Positions 43,764 through 53,983 of a stretch of DNA of 64,000 nt are shown here, one piece after another. The position numbers and the translations under genes were made by a program. The stretch is taken from the NCBI GenBank assembly GCA_029573495.1, contig JAKQEI010000278.1, positions 16,115 through 80,114 on the forward strand, written 5' to 3'. The DNA is from Bacteroidota bacterium. GTDB taxonomy: Bacteria > Bacteroidota > Bacteroidia > Flavobacteriales_F > PHOS-HE28. The notes under the pieces were generated by a model. The model saw only the letters and a program-made list of their open reading frames with translations. It ran no database searches and was not told the origin of the DNA. How positions within the stretch are numbered: the stretch's first letter is position 1; every line of letters starts with the position of its first letter.

Positions 43764-44057
43764 ATGGCAACCAAAGTGAAACCCCTGGCCGACCGCGTGC
43801 TCGTGGAAGCCGCAGCCGCCGAAGAGACCACCAAGGGTGGTTTGTACATCCCAGACACCGCTAAGGAGAAGCCCCAGCGTGGCAAAGTGATCGCCGTGGG
43901 CCATGGCCGCATCGCCGAAGATGGCAAGGTGACCCCCCTGAGCGTGAAAGCAGGAGATGAGATCCTATACGGCAAGTACAGCGGCACGGAGCTGAGCTAC
44001 GACGGCAAGGACTACCTGATCATGCGCGAGAGCGACATCTACGCCGTACTCAACTAA
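43764..44057 (+). CDS. groES: Co-chaperonin GroES
   Basis: 97-residue heptameric lid of the GroEL chamber. ATG 43764 gives [20 protein letters not shown]; the mobile loop is [18 protein letters not shown] and the dome region and C-terminal [13 protein letters not shown] are intact. In the 50 bases between the secG terminator and the ATG, TTGACA (43729-43734) and GTATTG about 17 bases later could be a promoter, but I see no CIRCE element. It is followed by groEL after 57 bases, with a small hairpin (44068-44086) between them. Confidence 0.97.
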   Translation: MATKVKPLADRVLVEAAAAEETTKGGLYIPDTAKEKPQRGKVIAVGHGRIAEDGKVTPLSVKAGDEILYGKYSGTELSYDGKDYLIMRESDIYAVLN

Positions 44058-44066
44058 GAAAGGTAA

Positions 44067-45752
<1,686 letters not shown>

Positions 45753-45774
45753 GCCAAGACATTGGCGAATGGGG

Positions 45775-45804
45775 CAAGCCCCGGTCAGCGATGGCCGGGG
45801 CTTG
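45775..45804 (+). terminator. Terminator after groEL
   Basis: Ten-base arms caagccccgg (45775-45784) and complement (45795-45804), followed by TTCGTT. Nearly identical in stem and tail to the terminator at 51589-51614. Confidence 0.8.
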
Positions 45805-45835
45805 TTCGTTCCGCGTCATCCATCTTTGCTCAGCC

Positions 45836-46735
45836 ATGAACGGCTGCACAATAGGGAAGCTTCCACTACTAGCCGGGACCCTCTATCTGCAAATGGTCGT
45901 CCGGCTCGTCGCACAACCCGCTTTTCCGGACTCCATCGCGTTCATCACCACGCCGCAGCACAACATCGTGCTTCCAGCTGTCATCAATCGGACGGACACG
46001 TTGATGCTCATGTTCCATAGCTCATACCGAGGTGTAAGCCTCACCGAGGAAGGGCTTGGGAAATGCAGAACGGTCGATCTGGACGGGCTGGGCACAGCTC
46101 TGAGCTGGGGAGGCGCCAACGATTCACCGGTGAGCTCGGTGAATAGGATCCAGATCGGCACCAGCACCTGGGACAGCATGATGATCACCATTGACGCGAA
46201 CAGCGGTCCTGGGAGCGATGGAAAGTTCGGCTACGACCTTTTCGCCAACAAGGTGGTGGAGGTCGATCGCGGAGGGGGGTGGTTCATCCTTCATGATCAT
46301 CTGCCGAAGAATTCAGTCGGGTATGAGGCACTACCGCTGGCGGATAAGGACAATGGGCTCTTCGTGGATGCAAGTCTCACCCTTTCGAACAATTCCATTA
46401 CTGACCGGTTCATGGTACATACCGGTTTTGGGGGGAGCTGCATCGTTGGCGCGGACCTCCACGCAGCGCTTCCCGCTGGGATCGTCTTGGATACGCTAGG
46501 TATCCAGGAGCTGCAAGACTCATTCGGGCATGTCCTGCGGAACGTGGTCACCTGTGCGGACCTGTTCAAGTTTGGACAAAGCGAAATGCTGGACCTACCC
46601 ATCCAACTGATGGACAAACGGTCCCACTTTGGTCACAATGTGCTCGGTAACGATATTCTCCGTCGATCCGACCTGTTGTTCGACCTGAAGAACGACCGGC
46701 TGTTCGTCCGGCCAAATGCGACATCCTCACGGTGA
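45836..46735 (+). CDS. Retropepsin-like secreted protein, catalytic Asp apparently lost
   Basis: 299-residue protein with a hydrophobic N-terminus (KLPLLAGTLYLQMVVRLVAQ) that could be a signal peptide. The C-terminal half resembles pepsin/retropepsin-like proteins of Bacteroidota: FMVHTGFGGSCIVG sits where active enzymes read F-x-x-DTG, and the end GNDILRRSDLLFDLKNDRLFVRPN, quoted only in part here as GNDILRRSDLLFDL, is the usual closing strand. The catalytic Asp is replaced by His. A binding rather than proteolytic role would follow (inference). Single-gene unit after the groEL terminator; CATCTTTG lies just before the ATG. Confidence 0.7.
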   Translation: MNGCTIGKLPLLAGTLYLQMVVRLVAQPAFPDSIAFITTPQHNIVLPAVINRTDTLMLMFHSSYRGVSLTEEGLGKCRTVDLDGLGTALSWGGANDSPVSSVNRIQIGTSTWDSMMITIDANSGPGSDGKFGYDLFANKVVEVDRGGGWFILHDHLPKNSVGYEALPLADKDNGLFVDASLTLSNNSITDRFMVHTGFGGSCIVGADLHAALPAGIVLDTLGIQELQDSFGHVLRNVVTCADLFKFGQSEMLDLPIQLMDKRSHFGHNVLGNDILRRSDLLFDLKNDRLFVRPNATSSR

Positions 46736-46821
46736 ACCCATGGACCACGTCCCGGACCGGCGCCTCCCGGGTTACTAACACCTGTCGATAAATCACCCCG
46801 CGGGCTCCGCCCCCACCCGGC

Positions 46822-46829
46822 TACTTTCA
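46822..46829 (+). promoter_or_regulatory. Possible -7 element of the condensin operon
   Basis: TACTTTCA, two mismatches in the last bases to TAnnTTTG, 22 bases before the ATG at 46852. It is the best candidate in the gap. Confidence 0.3.
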
Positions 46830-46851
46830 CGCTCGCAACCCGCTGTCGGGC

Positions 46852-48114
46852 ATGGCCTTGCCATACCGTAAAGTGGGTGCTGGAGCGCCCATGCAAGTTA
46901 CCCCGAAACGCTTCTTCGACTTCTGTTCCGGCCATGTGCCGTTGTTGCATGCCATCGCCGTGAAACCCGGGGATGTGAGCGAGGCGCAGGTGCGCCAGCT
47001 CATCCGCACCTTCAGCGATTCCGTCTCGGAACAACCGGAGACCACCTGGCAACGCCTGATCGAACTGCAGATCCTGGTGCCGCTGGAGGAGGGCAGCAGC
47101 CATTACGTGATGGCCCAGCCGTTGATGCAGCTCATCAACTACCTGTACAACGATGCGGTGCCCACCAGTCCGGAGATCATCCAGGGCTACATCGCGGCGT
47201 TGGAGAGCGCGCGCAAGCGGATCGTGATCGGCATCGAGGCGGGCGATGCGCTGAGCGTGGCCATGGCCACCAACGAGGTGGACCACACCCTGCGCCGGAT
47301 GCAGGACGATCTGGACGCCACGCACCGCGCCGTGATGGCCGAGGTGGCGCGCTACAAGGCCGATCGCACCAGCGTGAGCGTGCGCGAGCGCTACCTGCGT
47401 ATCGTGGGGCTGATGGACCAGTACGTACACCCCTTGGTGGAGATCGTACGGGTGGACGGGCTGTTGGTGAGCGTGCTGGACGAGACGGACCTGGCCCTGC
47501 GCGCCGCGCGTGAGCAGGGTGTTTACGTGGAACTGGGCATGATCGCGCGCAACGAGCGCCAGATCCGTGCGCTGCGCCGCCGCTCGATCCACACCTTGAA
47601 CGAAAGCCGCAAGGAACTGCAGCCGTTGTATGATGTGCTGCGTCGGGCCAGTGCGATCTCGCATGGCGCCACGCTCGCCCTTGGACGCCTGCGCCAGATG
47701 AAACTGGACGACTGGGTGGTGAACTACATGGTGCAGGCCGACCGTGCCGGCATCGAATGCCCACCCACTGACTCCGTGCTGCGACATGTGATCAACGAGG
47801 TGATCAGTCACCCGCCCACGCCGCCGCCCGTGTTGAGCATGGAGGAGAACGGCGACACCCCGCCTGATTACGTACGGCTGCTCTGGTTGAACGGCCTGCC
47901 GGAGGCGCTTCGCGAAGAACTGCCGGTGAAGGACCTCACCGCCTGGATCACGGGCAGCTTCCCGGAGAAGGGCACCAGCGACATGCTGCTCGGTCTGAGC
48001 AAATTGCTCTTCGACCCCAGCATGGACGTGCAGTTCAAGGGCGGCAAACAGAAACAGTACCGCACGCGCGACGGCGTGCTTGAAGCAACGACCATCTCGA
48101 TCACCCGCGCATGA
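46852..48114 (+). CDS. mksF: MukF/MksF/JetA-like kleisin subunit
   Basis: 420-residue soluble, mostly helical protein, first of three overlapping or adjacent genes of a MukBEF-like condensin. The N-terminal part (FFDFCSGHVPLLHAI, WQRLIELQILVPLEEG) looks like a winged-helix domain; the centre (about 100-290) is long helices; the C-terminal part (ALREELPVKDLTAWITGSF) looks like a second small domain, the expected layout for a kleisin that closes the SMC ring. Its identity relies on position before MksE- and MksB-like genes and on fold pattern rather than a sharp motif. A second ATG at 46891 could be the start. Its stop overlaps the next start (ATGA). Confidence 0.72.
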   Translation: MALPYRKVGAGAPMQVTPKRFFDFCSGHVPLLHAIAVKPGDVSEAQVRQLIRTFSDSVSEQPETTWQRLIELQILVPLEEGSSHYVMAQPLMQLINYLYNDAVPTSPEIIQGYIAALESARKRIVIGIEAGDALSVAMATNEVDHTLRRMQDDLDATHRAVMAEVARYKADRTSVSVRERYLRIVGLMDQYVHPLVEIVRVDGLLVSVLDETDLALRAAREQGVYVELGMIARNERQIRALRRRSIHTLNESRKELQPLYDVLRRASAISHGATLALGRLRQMKLDDWVVNYMVQADRAGIECPPTDSVLRHVINEVISHPPTPPPVLSMEENGDTPPDYVRLLWLNGLPEALREELPVKDLTAWITGSFPEKGTSDMLLGLSKLLFDPSMDVQFKGGKQKQYRTRDGVLEATTISITRA

Positions 48115-48716
48115 CCACGGAAACGACCACCTCCACCCTCCCCCAGCTGAAGGAGATCTTCGACAAGCTGCGCCAGGGCTCCTACATCACCCACGAACAG
48201 GGCAGCCTGCACAGCGCACTGGCGGAGAACTACGAAGCGTACCGGGACTATTTCGAGCCGCTGGGCTTGAACCTGATCCGACACCCCCGCGACTTCTTCT
48301 ACCTGCACAAGGAGGAGGCCGAGAACACGCCACCATCCAGCTCGCTGGCGGGCATCGCGGTCTTCAGCTTCATCCTGATCGAGGCCACCGCCAACGAGGG
48401 CAAACCCGTGGAGGAGTACCTGCTCACCGAGCGCTTCAGCATCGCCGGCCTGCCGCACCTGCAGAGCGACCGCTACAAGGCGCACCTGCGCGCCGTGGAG
48501 ATCGAGGACGAGACCTCCCTGCGGAAACTGGTGAAACGCATGGTGAACTACGGATGGGTGGAGTACTTCCCGGACGACACCTTCCGATTCCTGCGACCCT
48601 TCCACCGGGTTTTCGACAAGTGCCAGGAGATCAGTCTGGCCGCGGAGAACGAGACGCGCGGGGTATTGGACGGAGCACCGCCGGAGAAGAAGGCGATCGA
48701 CCCGGAGATGAATTGA
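48111..48716 (+). CDS. mksE: MukE/MksE/JetB-like condensin subunit
   Basis: 201-residue soluble protein matching the MksE/JetB pattern: a short N-terminal lead, then GSYITHEQGSLHSALAENYE and YRDYFEPLGLNLI, then DFFYLHKEE, followed by winged-helix elements (LRKLVKRMVNYGWVEYFPDD, FRFLRPFHRVFDKC). In these complexes MksE binds the kleisin and helps regulate DNA loading. The start overlaps the kleisin stop by four bases. Unlike the tight first junction, 131 bases separate it from the SMC gene, and that gap is filled by an inverted-repeat element. Confidence 0.8.
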   Translation: MTTETTTSTLPQLKEIFDKLRQGSYITHEQGSLHSALAENYEAYRDYFEPLGLNLIRHPRDFFYLHKEEAENTPPSSSLAGIAVFSFILIEATANEGKPVEEYLLTERFSIAGLPHLQSDRYKAHLRAVEIEDETSLRKLVKRMVNYGWVEYFPDDTFRFLRPFHRVFDKCQEISLAAENETRGVLDGAPPEKKAIDPEMN

Positions 48717-48721
48717 GGATG

Positions 48722-48834
48722 CTTCACCACAGAGGCACAGAGCACACCGAGGAAATCCAAATGTTGTTCCTACCACAAGTCCAGACAAAGCGGGAAGCCT
48801 GCTTCTCAGTGCACTCTGTGCCTCTGTGGTGAAC
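48722..48834. mobile_element. Palindromic element with 20-bp terminal inverted repeats
   Basis: Perfect 20-bp inverted repeats at 48723-48742 (ttcaccacagaggcacagag) and 48814-48833. The internal 71 bases hold no gene. The terminal sequence is of the accacagaggcacagag type that recurs in many environmental genomes, often flanking small GxxExxE-family genes; this copy lacks such a gene and looks like a MITE-sized derivative. It occupies nearly the whole gap between mksE and mksB and could form a large hairpin in the mRNA. Confidence 0.75.
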
Positions 48835-48847
48835 GATCAGAAAGCAC

Positions 48848-51568
48848 ATGCAACTAGGACCGACCAAACTCATCGCCATCCGCAGCGGCAGTTACGATTA
48901 TGCCGAGGTGGAGCTCAGCGATTCCCTGCAGCTCGTGGGGCCGAACAACGCCGGGAAGACCACGTTGATCAACACCCTGCAGTTCCTCTACCTGGACAAC
49001 CGGAACCAGATGGTCTTCGGCGACCACGACTCGGAGGCCACGCGCGAGTACTACTTCCCCGATCACTACAGCTACCTGTTGTTCGAGTGCCACGGTCCGA
49101 AGGGCACCTACGTGCTGGGCTGGCGCGGCCAGGGCCGTGCGAGCGGTGGCGATCCCGTGCGCTTCACCTATGACGGTGGATACGATGTGGCCGACTTCAT
49201 GGACGAGGACCGCGTGGCCGATCCGAAGGACGTACTGGCCAAGCTAAGTGAGCGCAACTACCGCGAGCTGAAGGATGCCTCGGCCCATCGCGATGCCATC
49301 CTCATCGCCACCAAAGGGGAGAGCAACGGATTGGGCGTTGTCCACCTGACGGAGACCGATCGTTACACGCACTTCAAGGAGGTCCTGAAGAACCTGTTGA
49401 GCCTGCGCAGCATCGACCAGCACGAGATGAAGCGGAGCCTGCTCATGCTCGCGAGCATCCCGCCGAACCGTCCCGCACTGGAGGCGAACCGGCTGATGAC
49501 GGAGGAGTTCGAGCGGATCCGCGACCGGCGCGTGAAGCTGAACACGCTGAAGAGCGAGAAGGAGCGCCTGGAGAAGTACATCGCCATGAGCGATGTGCGC
49601 ATGGGACTCGAAGCGCGCCTGGCCACGGTGTACGCCGACCTGATGGAGAAGCGCCGCAAGGCCCACGACCACAACAAGCACGTGAAGGAGGCCATCGTGG
49701 CCAAGCAGGAGGCGTTGGAGAAGGAGAAGATCAGCACCGCGGAGATCCTGAAGGACTTCGACGACCGCATCGCGGAACTGGCGGGCAACAAGGGTCGCGT
49801 GGAGGGCGACCTCGCACGGATCGCCGAGCTGGGCAAGGGCCTGGAGGAATTCGTGGAGAACCTCGAGCGCGAGGCCCTGGCCAATGCCAAGGAACGCCTG
49901 ACCGCACTGGACCGTCGCCTGGGCAATGCCGAGGAGGCCGATCGCCAGCGCACCGCGAGGAACCTCGCCGAAGTGACCGGTCGGGTGGCGAACACCGAGA
50001 AGGCCATCGCCAACTTCGACAAGGCCTTGATCACCGAACTGCGCGAGAAGCTGAGCGATGAGCAGGTGCGCGGCCTGAGCCGTCTCTTCAACATCGACAT
50101 CCTGAAGCAGCCGGTGGAGAAGGGCGGCATCGAGCTGAAGAAGCGCAAGGAGGTGGACAAGCTGCTGAAGGCCATCGCTGACGGGATCGCCGATGATGCA
50201 TACAGCGATGCGCTGATGCACATCCCACTGCCGGACAACAGCCACGCCTGGAAGGAACTGGTGGACGTGAAGACGCTGAAGAAGTCGCTCACGGACCTGA
50301 AGGCCGAGCACACACGGCTGACGCAGTTGATGGAGGCGATCGAGAACCGCGAGGCGATCGCGAAGGAGCGTGCCACCACGCAGGCCGAAGTGGATGAGCA
50401 CCTGCGCAAGCTGGCCCGTTGGGAGCGCCTGCAGATCGAGAAACAGGACGAGGCCCGCTTCCAGAAGATGCTGGCCGAAGTGAACAAGGAGAAGACCAAG
50501 GCGGACCGGGAACGCAAGGAGGTGCGCGACAAGCTGGAGGAGATCGGGGTGAAGCTCTTCGAGCAGCGGACCGCGTTGAACAAGGAGGATGAACGCTTCA
50601 ACCGCCTGCTGCACCTGCTGGAGCAATGCGTGCCACCGCCCTTCCCCGATGCCACGGCACAGGAGCTCATCAGCGTGCCGAACGATGCGGAGGACGCGAT
50701 CGACCTCTACCGCAAGCTCACGCTGGAGCACAGCACCATGAGCCGCGAGATGGACCAGCTGCGCTCGAAGATCGAGATGGTGCTGAAGAGCGACATCATC
50801 GGTCCCAACGAGGTGGAGACCGTGCGCCTGATCCGCGAGCAGATCGAGGGCCTGCCCACCTTCGAGGAGGCGCTGCGCAAGGACTGGGACACCTACCTGC
50901 ACCAGCTGCGCGCCAACTTCGCCCAGGTGCTGAACGGCCTCAACGACATCAAGATCGCCGCGGACCGGTTGAACCGCCGTTTCACCAACGTGAGCGTCTC
51001 GAACCTCGAGAGCCTGAAGATGGAGGTGATGGACCAGAACGACCTGGTGGGAGCGCTGAAGGAACTGGCGGAGACCGACCACACCGGCCTCTTCGACGAC
51101 AGCAAGAAGCTGGATGCCGCCTACCAGAGCTTCCGTAACAAGCTGAGCGAGCGGATCACGTTGAACTACGGCGACCTCTTCACGCTGCGCTTCACGGTGA
51201 GCACGCGCGCGGGCCGCACGCACAGTTACGACAACCTGCAGGTGGAAAGCCACGGCACCGCGATCACCATCAAGGTGCTCTTCAACCTGCTCGTGCTGCG
51301 CAGCATGTTGAAGGAGGATCCGAAGTTGAACACGCCGTTGAGCCGTGTGCCCTTCTTCCTGGACGAAGTACACTCCCTCGACGCCATCAACCGGAAGGCG
51401 GTGCTGAGCATGGCGAAGGACCTCGGCTTCATGGCCATCACCGCGGCACCCGAACCGGTGAGCGAGGTGGACAGCCTCTACTTCCTGCGTCCGAAGAACG
51501 GCCGCCTGGTGCTGCGCAACGAATTGCGCATCGGTGTGAAGTTCGACGAAGCGATGGCGGAGGCGTAG
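48848..51568 (+). CDS. mksB: MukB/MksB/JetC-like SMC ATPase
   Basis: 906-residue SMC-type ATPase. Walker A GPNNAGKTTL at residues 31-40; long coiled-coil arms at about 215-430 and 480-700, Lys/Glu-rich; C-terminal half of the head with signature-like SHGTAITIKVLFNLL and Walker B VPFFLDEVHSLD (Asp839, Glu840). It is shorter than most MukB or JetC proteins (over 1,100 residues), so the arms are short. With MksF and MksE it should form a DNA-loop-extruding condensin. Wadjet systems add the JetD nuclease; none follows here: a terminator and an unrelated secreted-protein gene come next. Chromosome organisation is therefore more likely than plasmid cleavage, unless JetD is encoded elsewhere. Confidence 0.88.
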   Translation: MQLGPTKLIAIRSGSYDYAEVELSDSLQLVGPNNAGKTTLINTLQFLYLDNRNQMVFGDHDSEATREYYFPDHYSYLLFECHGPKGTYVLGWRGQGRASGGDPVRFTYDGGYDVADFMDEDRVADPKDVLAKLSERNYRELKDASAHRDAILIATKGESNGLGVVHLTETDRYTHFKEVLKNLLSLRSIDQHEMKRSLLMLASIPPNRPALEANRLMTEEFERIRDRRVKLNTLKSEKERLEKYIAMSDVRMGLEARLATVYADLMEKRRKAHDHNKHVKEAIVAKQEALEKEKISTAEILKDFDDRIAELAGNKGRVEGDLARIAELGKGLEEFVENLEREALANAKERLTALDRRLGNAEEADRQRTARNLAEVTGRVANTEKAIANFDKALITELREKLSDEQVRGLSRLFNIDILKQPVEKGGIELKKRKEVDKLLKAIADGIADDAYSDALMHIPLPDNSHAWKELVDVKTLKKSLTDLKAEHTRLTQLMEAIENREAIAKERATTQAEVDEHLRKLARWERLQIEKQDEARFQKMLAEVNKEKTKADRERKEVRDKLEEIGVKLFEQRTALNKEDERFNRLLHLLEQCVPPPFPDATAQELISVPNDAEDAIDLYRKLTLEHSTMSREMDQLRSKIEMVLKSDIIGPNEVETVRLIREQIEGLPTFEEALRKDWDTYLHQLRANFAQVLNGLNDIKIAADRLNRRFTNVSVSNLESLKMEVMDQNDLVGALKELAETDHTGLFDDSKKLDAAYQSFRNKLSERITLNYGDLFTLRFTVSTRAGRTHSYDNLQVESHGTAITIKVLFNLLVLRSMLKEDPKLNTPLSRVPFFLDEVHSLDAINRKAVLSMAKDLGFMAITAAPEPVSEVDSLYFLRPKNGRLVLRNELRIGVKFDEAMAEA

Positions 51569-51588
51569 AACCCGTAAGAACGATGGTG

Positions 51589-51614
51589 CAAGCCCCGGCG
51601 AGAGCCGGGGCTTG
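51589..51614 (+). terminator. Terminator after the condensin operon
   Basis: Perfect 11-bp stem (51589-51599 with 51604-51614) closed by a GAGA tetraloop and followed by TTCGTTGTTG. It shows that the operon ends with mksB. Confidence 0.85.
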
Positions 51615-51697
51615 TTCGTTGTTGACCGGTCGATCCCGGGAGCACCGTTCACATCTCGGTGCCAGCACCGATGTCACATCGAACCAACCCTACGACA

Positions 51698-53401
51698 ATG
51701 CGGAACACCCTACTCTCCCTGCTCGTGACCTCGGCCATCGCCGGAACGGCACAGCCGATCGGCAACGAATGGCTGCTGCGCTTCGGTGCGGAAGCGACGC
51801 GTATCGTGGCCTTGCCTGACGGGCATGCCTTCATCATCGGTCGTCACAACGCTCCCTTGGATTATGACCCTGGCGAGGGCGAGTTGATCCATACCACGAG
51901 CGGCACTTCCTCCTACACGGCGTTCATGATCGAACTGGACGCCTCTGGTGCCTTCGTGGATGCCCTTCGTCTCTCCTCGACGAACAGTGTGGCCATTGCC
52001 CATTGCCACTTCGACCCGGCGGGCAACATGTACCTCAGTGGATCCTTCTCCGGCACGGTTGACCTTGACCCTGCCGATGATGCGGAACTGCTCCTGACCT
52101 CTGCAAGTGGCCTCGACGCCTACTTCATGAAACTGAACCCGAACAGGGAGCTGATCTGGGGTTACCGCGTAGGTGGGACGGACACCGACGGCGCCGCGAG
52201 CATGGCCACGGATGCCAGCGGCAACGTGTACATCTGCGGGAACTACAGTTTCACCGTGGACTTCGACCCCGGAGCAGGAACTGCAACCACCACCGGAGGT
52301 GGTGAAAGCAACACCTATCTGTTGAAGCTGGACGCCAATGGTGGGTTCCAGTGGGTCCGTACGTGGCGTTCGCAGTTCTTCTTCATCAGCCTGGGGCGCA
52401 TCCTCCTGCACCCGAACGGGGATCTCTATTTGAGCGGTTATTGGACAGGGGAACTGGACTTCGACCCCGGAGCAGGGGAAGTGATCCACGATACGCCGGA
52501 CAACTACCAGGATGCGATGATCCTTCGGATGAACACCGATGGGAACTATGTCGGATCCTATCGATTCCAGGGAATGAACTTACAATTCATCACGTCGATG
52601 ACGTTGGCCGCGAATGGTGATCTGTTGGTGGCCGGGACCATGCGCGGTTCGATGGATGTTGATCCCGGCGCACAGGAGACGACCCTGACCGCGACCGGCA
52701 CCAGCTCGGATGGCTGGATGGCCCGTTTTTCACCGAACGGTGAACTGGCATGGGGTCATCAGTACGGAGGCGCGGATACGGACCAGGTGTTCAACATCAT
52801 GGAGGATCCGTTCGGCAACATCAGTTGCCTGGGTTCCTTCATCGGTGAAGTGGATCTGGACCCGACGGCCGGCGTTGCCCTGTTCGATGCGGACCTGTTC
52901 TGGGACATCTGCCTGTTGACCTTCGATGCGGATGGTGCGTTCCTCGGTGCACTGCATTATGGCGCCGGGGAGGATGCGAGCACCGACGCGAATGGATCAG
53001 CGGTGATGACGGATGGTTCGATCCTGTTCGGTGGTCGCGCGTTCGGGCCGTGTGACCTGGATCCAGGTCCGGGGGTGGAGATCGTCCAAGGTCCCACGCC
53101 TTCCTCCTATCAGCCCTTCATTTGCCGAGTGGATCAGGCGGGGACCGTCGGTATCGCCGTGCAGGGTACCAACATGCTAACGTTACACCCCAACCCGACC
53201 ACAGAGCGGATCTCCATCACCTATGAAGCCGAGCAGCCCACGGTCGCGCGCATCCTCGATGTGAACGGACGTGAGACACTGTCCGTGACCGTGCGACCCG
53301 GGATCAACACCTGGAACGTGCAGGCACTCGCGCCCGGCATCTACCACTTGCAACTCCTCGATGGCCGGACAACACGTACCGCGCGCTTCGTGAAACAGTA
53401 G
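51698..53401 (+). CDS. Secreted T9SS cargo with SBBP-type beta-propeller repeats
   Basis: 567-residue exported protein. Signal peptide from ATG 51698 (MRNTLLSLLVTSAIAGTAQP). The body has about six repeats ending in a G-x-(V/L/M)D-x-DP-x-x-G motif (GTVDLDPADD, FTVDFDPGAG, GELDFDPGAG, GSMDVDPGAQ, GEVDLDPTAG, GPCDLDPGPG), as in SBBP/propeller-like surface proteins. The last 75 residues are a T9SS type A sorting domain (LTLHPNPTTERISITYE, then APGIYHLQLLDG and a basic end RTARFVKQ). Exported by T9SS and probably surface-attached; ligand unknown. Separate transcription unit. Confidence 0.92.
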   Translation: MRNTLLSLLVTSAIAGTAQPIGNEWLLRFGAEATRIVALPDGHAFIIGRHNAPLDYDPGEGELIHTTSGTSSYTAFMIELDASGAFVDALRLSSTNSVAIAHCHFDPAGNMYLSGSFSGTVDLDPADDAELLLTSASGLDAYFMKLNPNRELIWGYRVGGTDTDGAASMATDASGNVYICGNYSFTVDFDPGAGTATTTGGGESNTYLLKLDANGGFQWVRTWRSQFFFISLGRILLHPNGDLYLSGYWTGELDFDPGAGEVIHDTPDNYQDAMILRMNTDGNYVGSYRFQGMNLQFITSMTLAANGDLLVAGTMRGSMDVDPGAQETTLTATGTSSDGWMARFSPNGELAWGHQYGGADTDQVFNIMEDPFGNISCLGSFIGEVDLDPTAGVALFDADLFWDICLLTFDADGAFLGALHYGAGEDASTDANGSAVMTDGSILFGGRAFGPCDLDPGPGVEIVQGPTPSSYQPFICRVDQAGTVGIAVQGTNMLTLHPNPTTERISITYEAEQPTVARILDVNGRETLSVTVRPGINTWNVQALAPGIYHLQLLDGRTTRTARFVKQ

Positions 53402-53441
53402 CCACCCATCGCGCGGGAACAGCCAGCGTCGTTCCCGTCCA

Positions 53442-53484
53442 CAGGCCCCGGCACCGGTACTCCCCTCCGGTGATCCGGGGCTTG
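53442..53484 (+). terminator. Probable terminator after the T9SS cargo gene
   Basis: Imperfect long hairpin, left arm caggccccggcaccgg and right arm ccggtgatccggggcttg around a loop of about nine bases, followed by TGTC. The stem has a bulge and the T-run is weak. Confidence 0.45.
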
Positions 53485-53547
53485 TGTCATGGATGGATCA
53501 TCGCCCGGCCTGTGGATCGATCTGCTTCCTACCTTCTTGCACGGCGC

Positions 53548-53937
53548 ATGACGGGAAAAATGGCGATACCGAAGACCCCGTGCCCGGTGCATGGCCTGGT
53601 GCCCTGGGCCGGCGGAACCTGGCCCATCGCATGGCGCGGACCACACGCGGTGCTCGGTTGGGTGTACACCATCCACGTCAAAGTGAAGGACCGCGGACTG
53701 GAGATCCATTGGAACGTGAGCCAGGCGGACATCGTGCGGGCCATGGAGGAACGGGCACGCTTCAAGCCGGGCGAGTATGTGCAGTTGGGTCCCATGGCGC
53801 GGCGACGCATCCTGGCGCGCAAGTGGAGCTTTGAGCGCGGGCTCTTCCACTACATGGTGGAAGGGACACGACCGGACCGGAACTGGAGCATCGCCGAGGA
53901 TGAACTGGTGCAGCGCATCCATGGGGCCGAGGTGTAG
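53548..53937 (+). CDS. Hypothetical protein
   Basis: 129-residue basic soluble protein that I do not recognise. It has no signal peptide or membrane helix. It is Trp- and Arg-rich (GGTWPIAWRGPHAVLGWVY, PMARRRILARKWSFERGLF) with an EIHWNVSQADIVRAMEERA segment that would form a helix. ATG 53548 is chosen as the first Met after TACCTTCTTG, a near match to a -7 element; a Met four residues later is also possible. It lies between a T9SS cargo gene and another small unknown on the same strand. Confidence 0.6.
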   Translation: MTGKMAIPKTPCPVHGLVPWAGGTWPIAWRGPHAVLGWVYTIHVKVKDRGLEIHWNVSQADIVRAMEERARFKPGEYVQLGPMARRRILARKWSFERGLFHYMVEGTRPDRNWSIAEDELVQRIHGAEV

Positions 53938-53983
53938 GAATGGCCATCACCGGCCCTATCTTAACGGGTCCAAGCCCTCTCCC

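Noticed and set aside
48722..48834. A short protein-coding gene in the mksE-mksB gap
   Set aside because: The reading frame through the palindrome (HRGTEHTEE...SVHSVPLW) is the usual accidental translation of this repeat type, not a conserved protein.
49244..51652. Very long minus-strand open frame opposite mksB (about 800 codons)
   Set aside because: Antisense shadow of a GC-rich, Lys/Glu-rich coiled-coil gene; its translation is His/Leu/Gln/Val-rich with no known domain. mksB on the plus strand has intact ATPase motifs.
51569..53401. A jetD-type nuclease gene completing a Wadjet system
   Set aside because: The gene after mksB is a secreted repeat protein with a T9SS sorting domain; no Toprim or DUF2220-like sequence is visible nearby on either strand.
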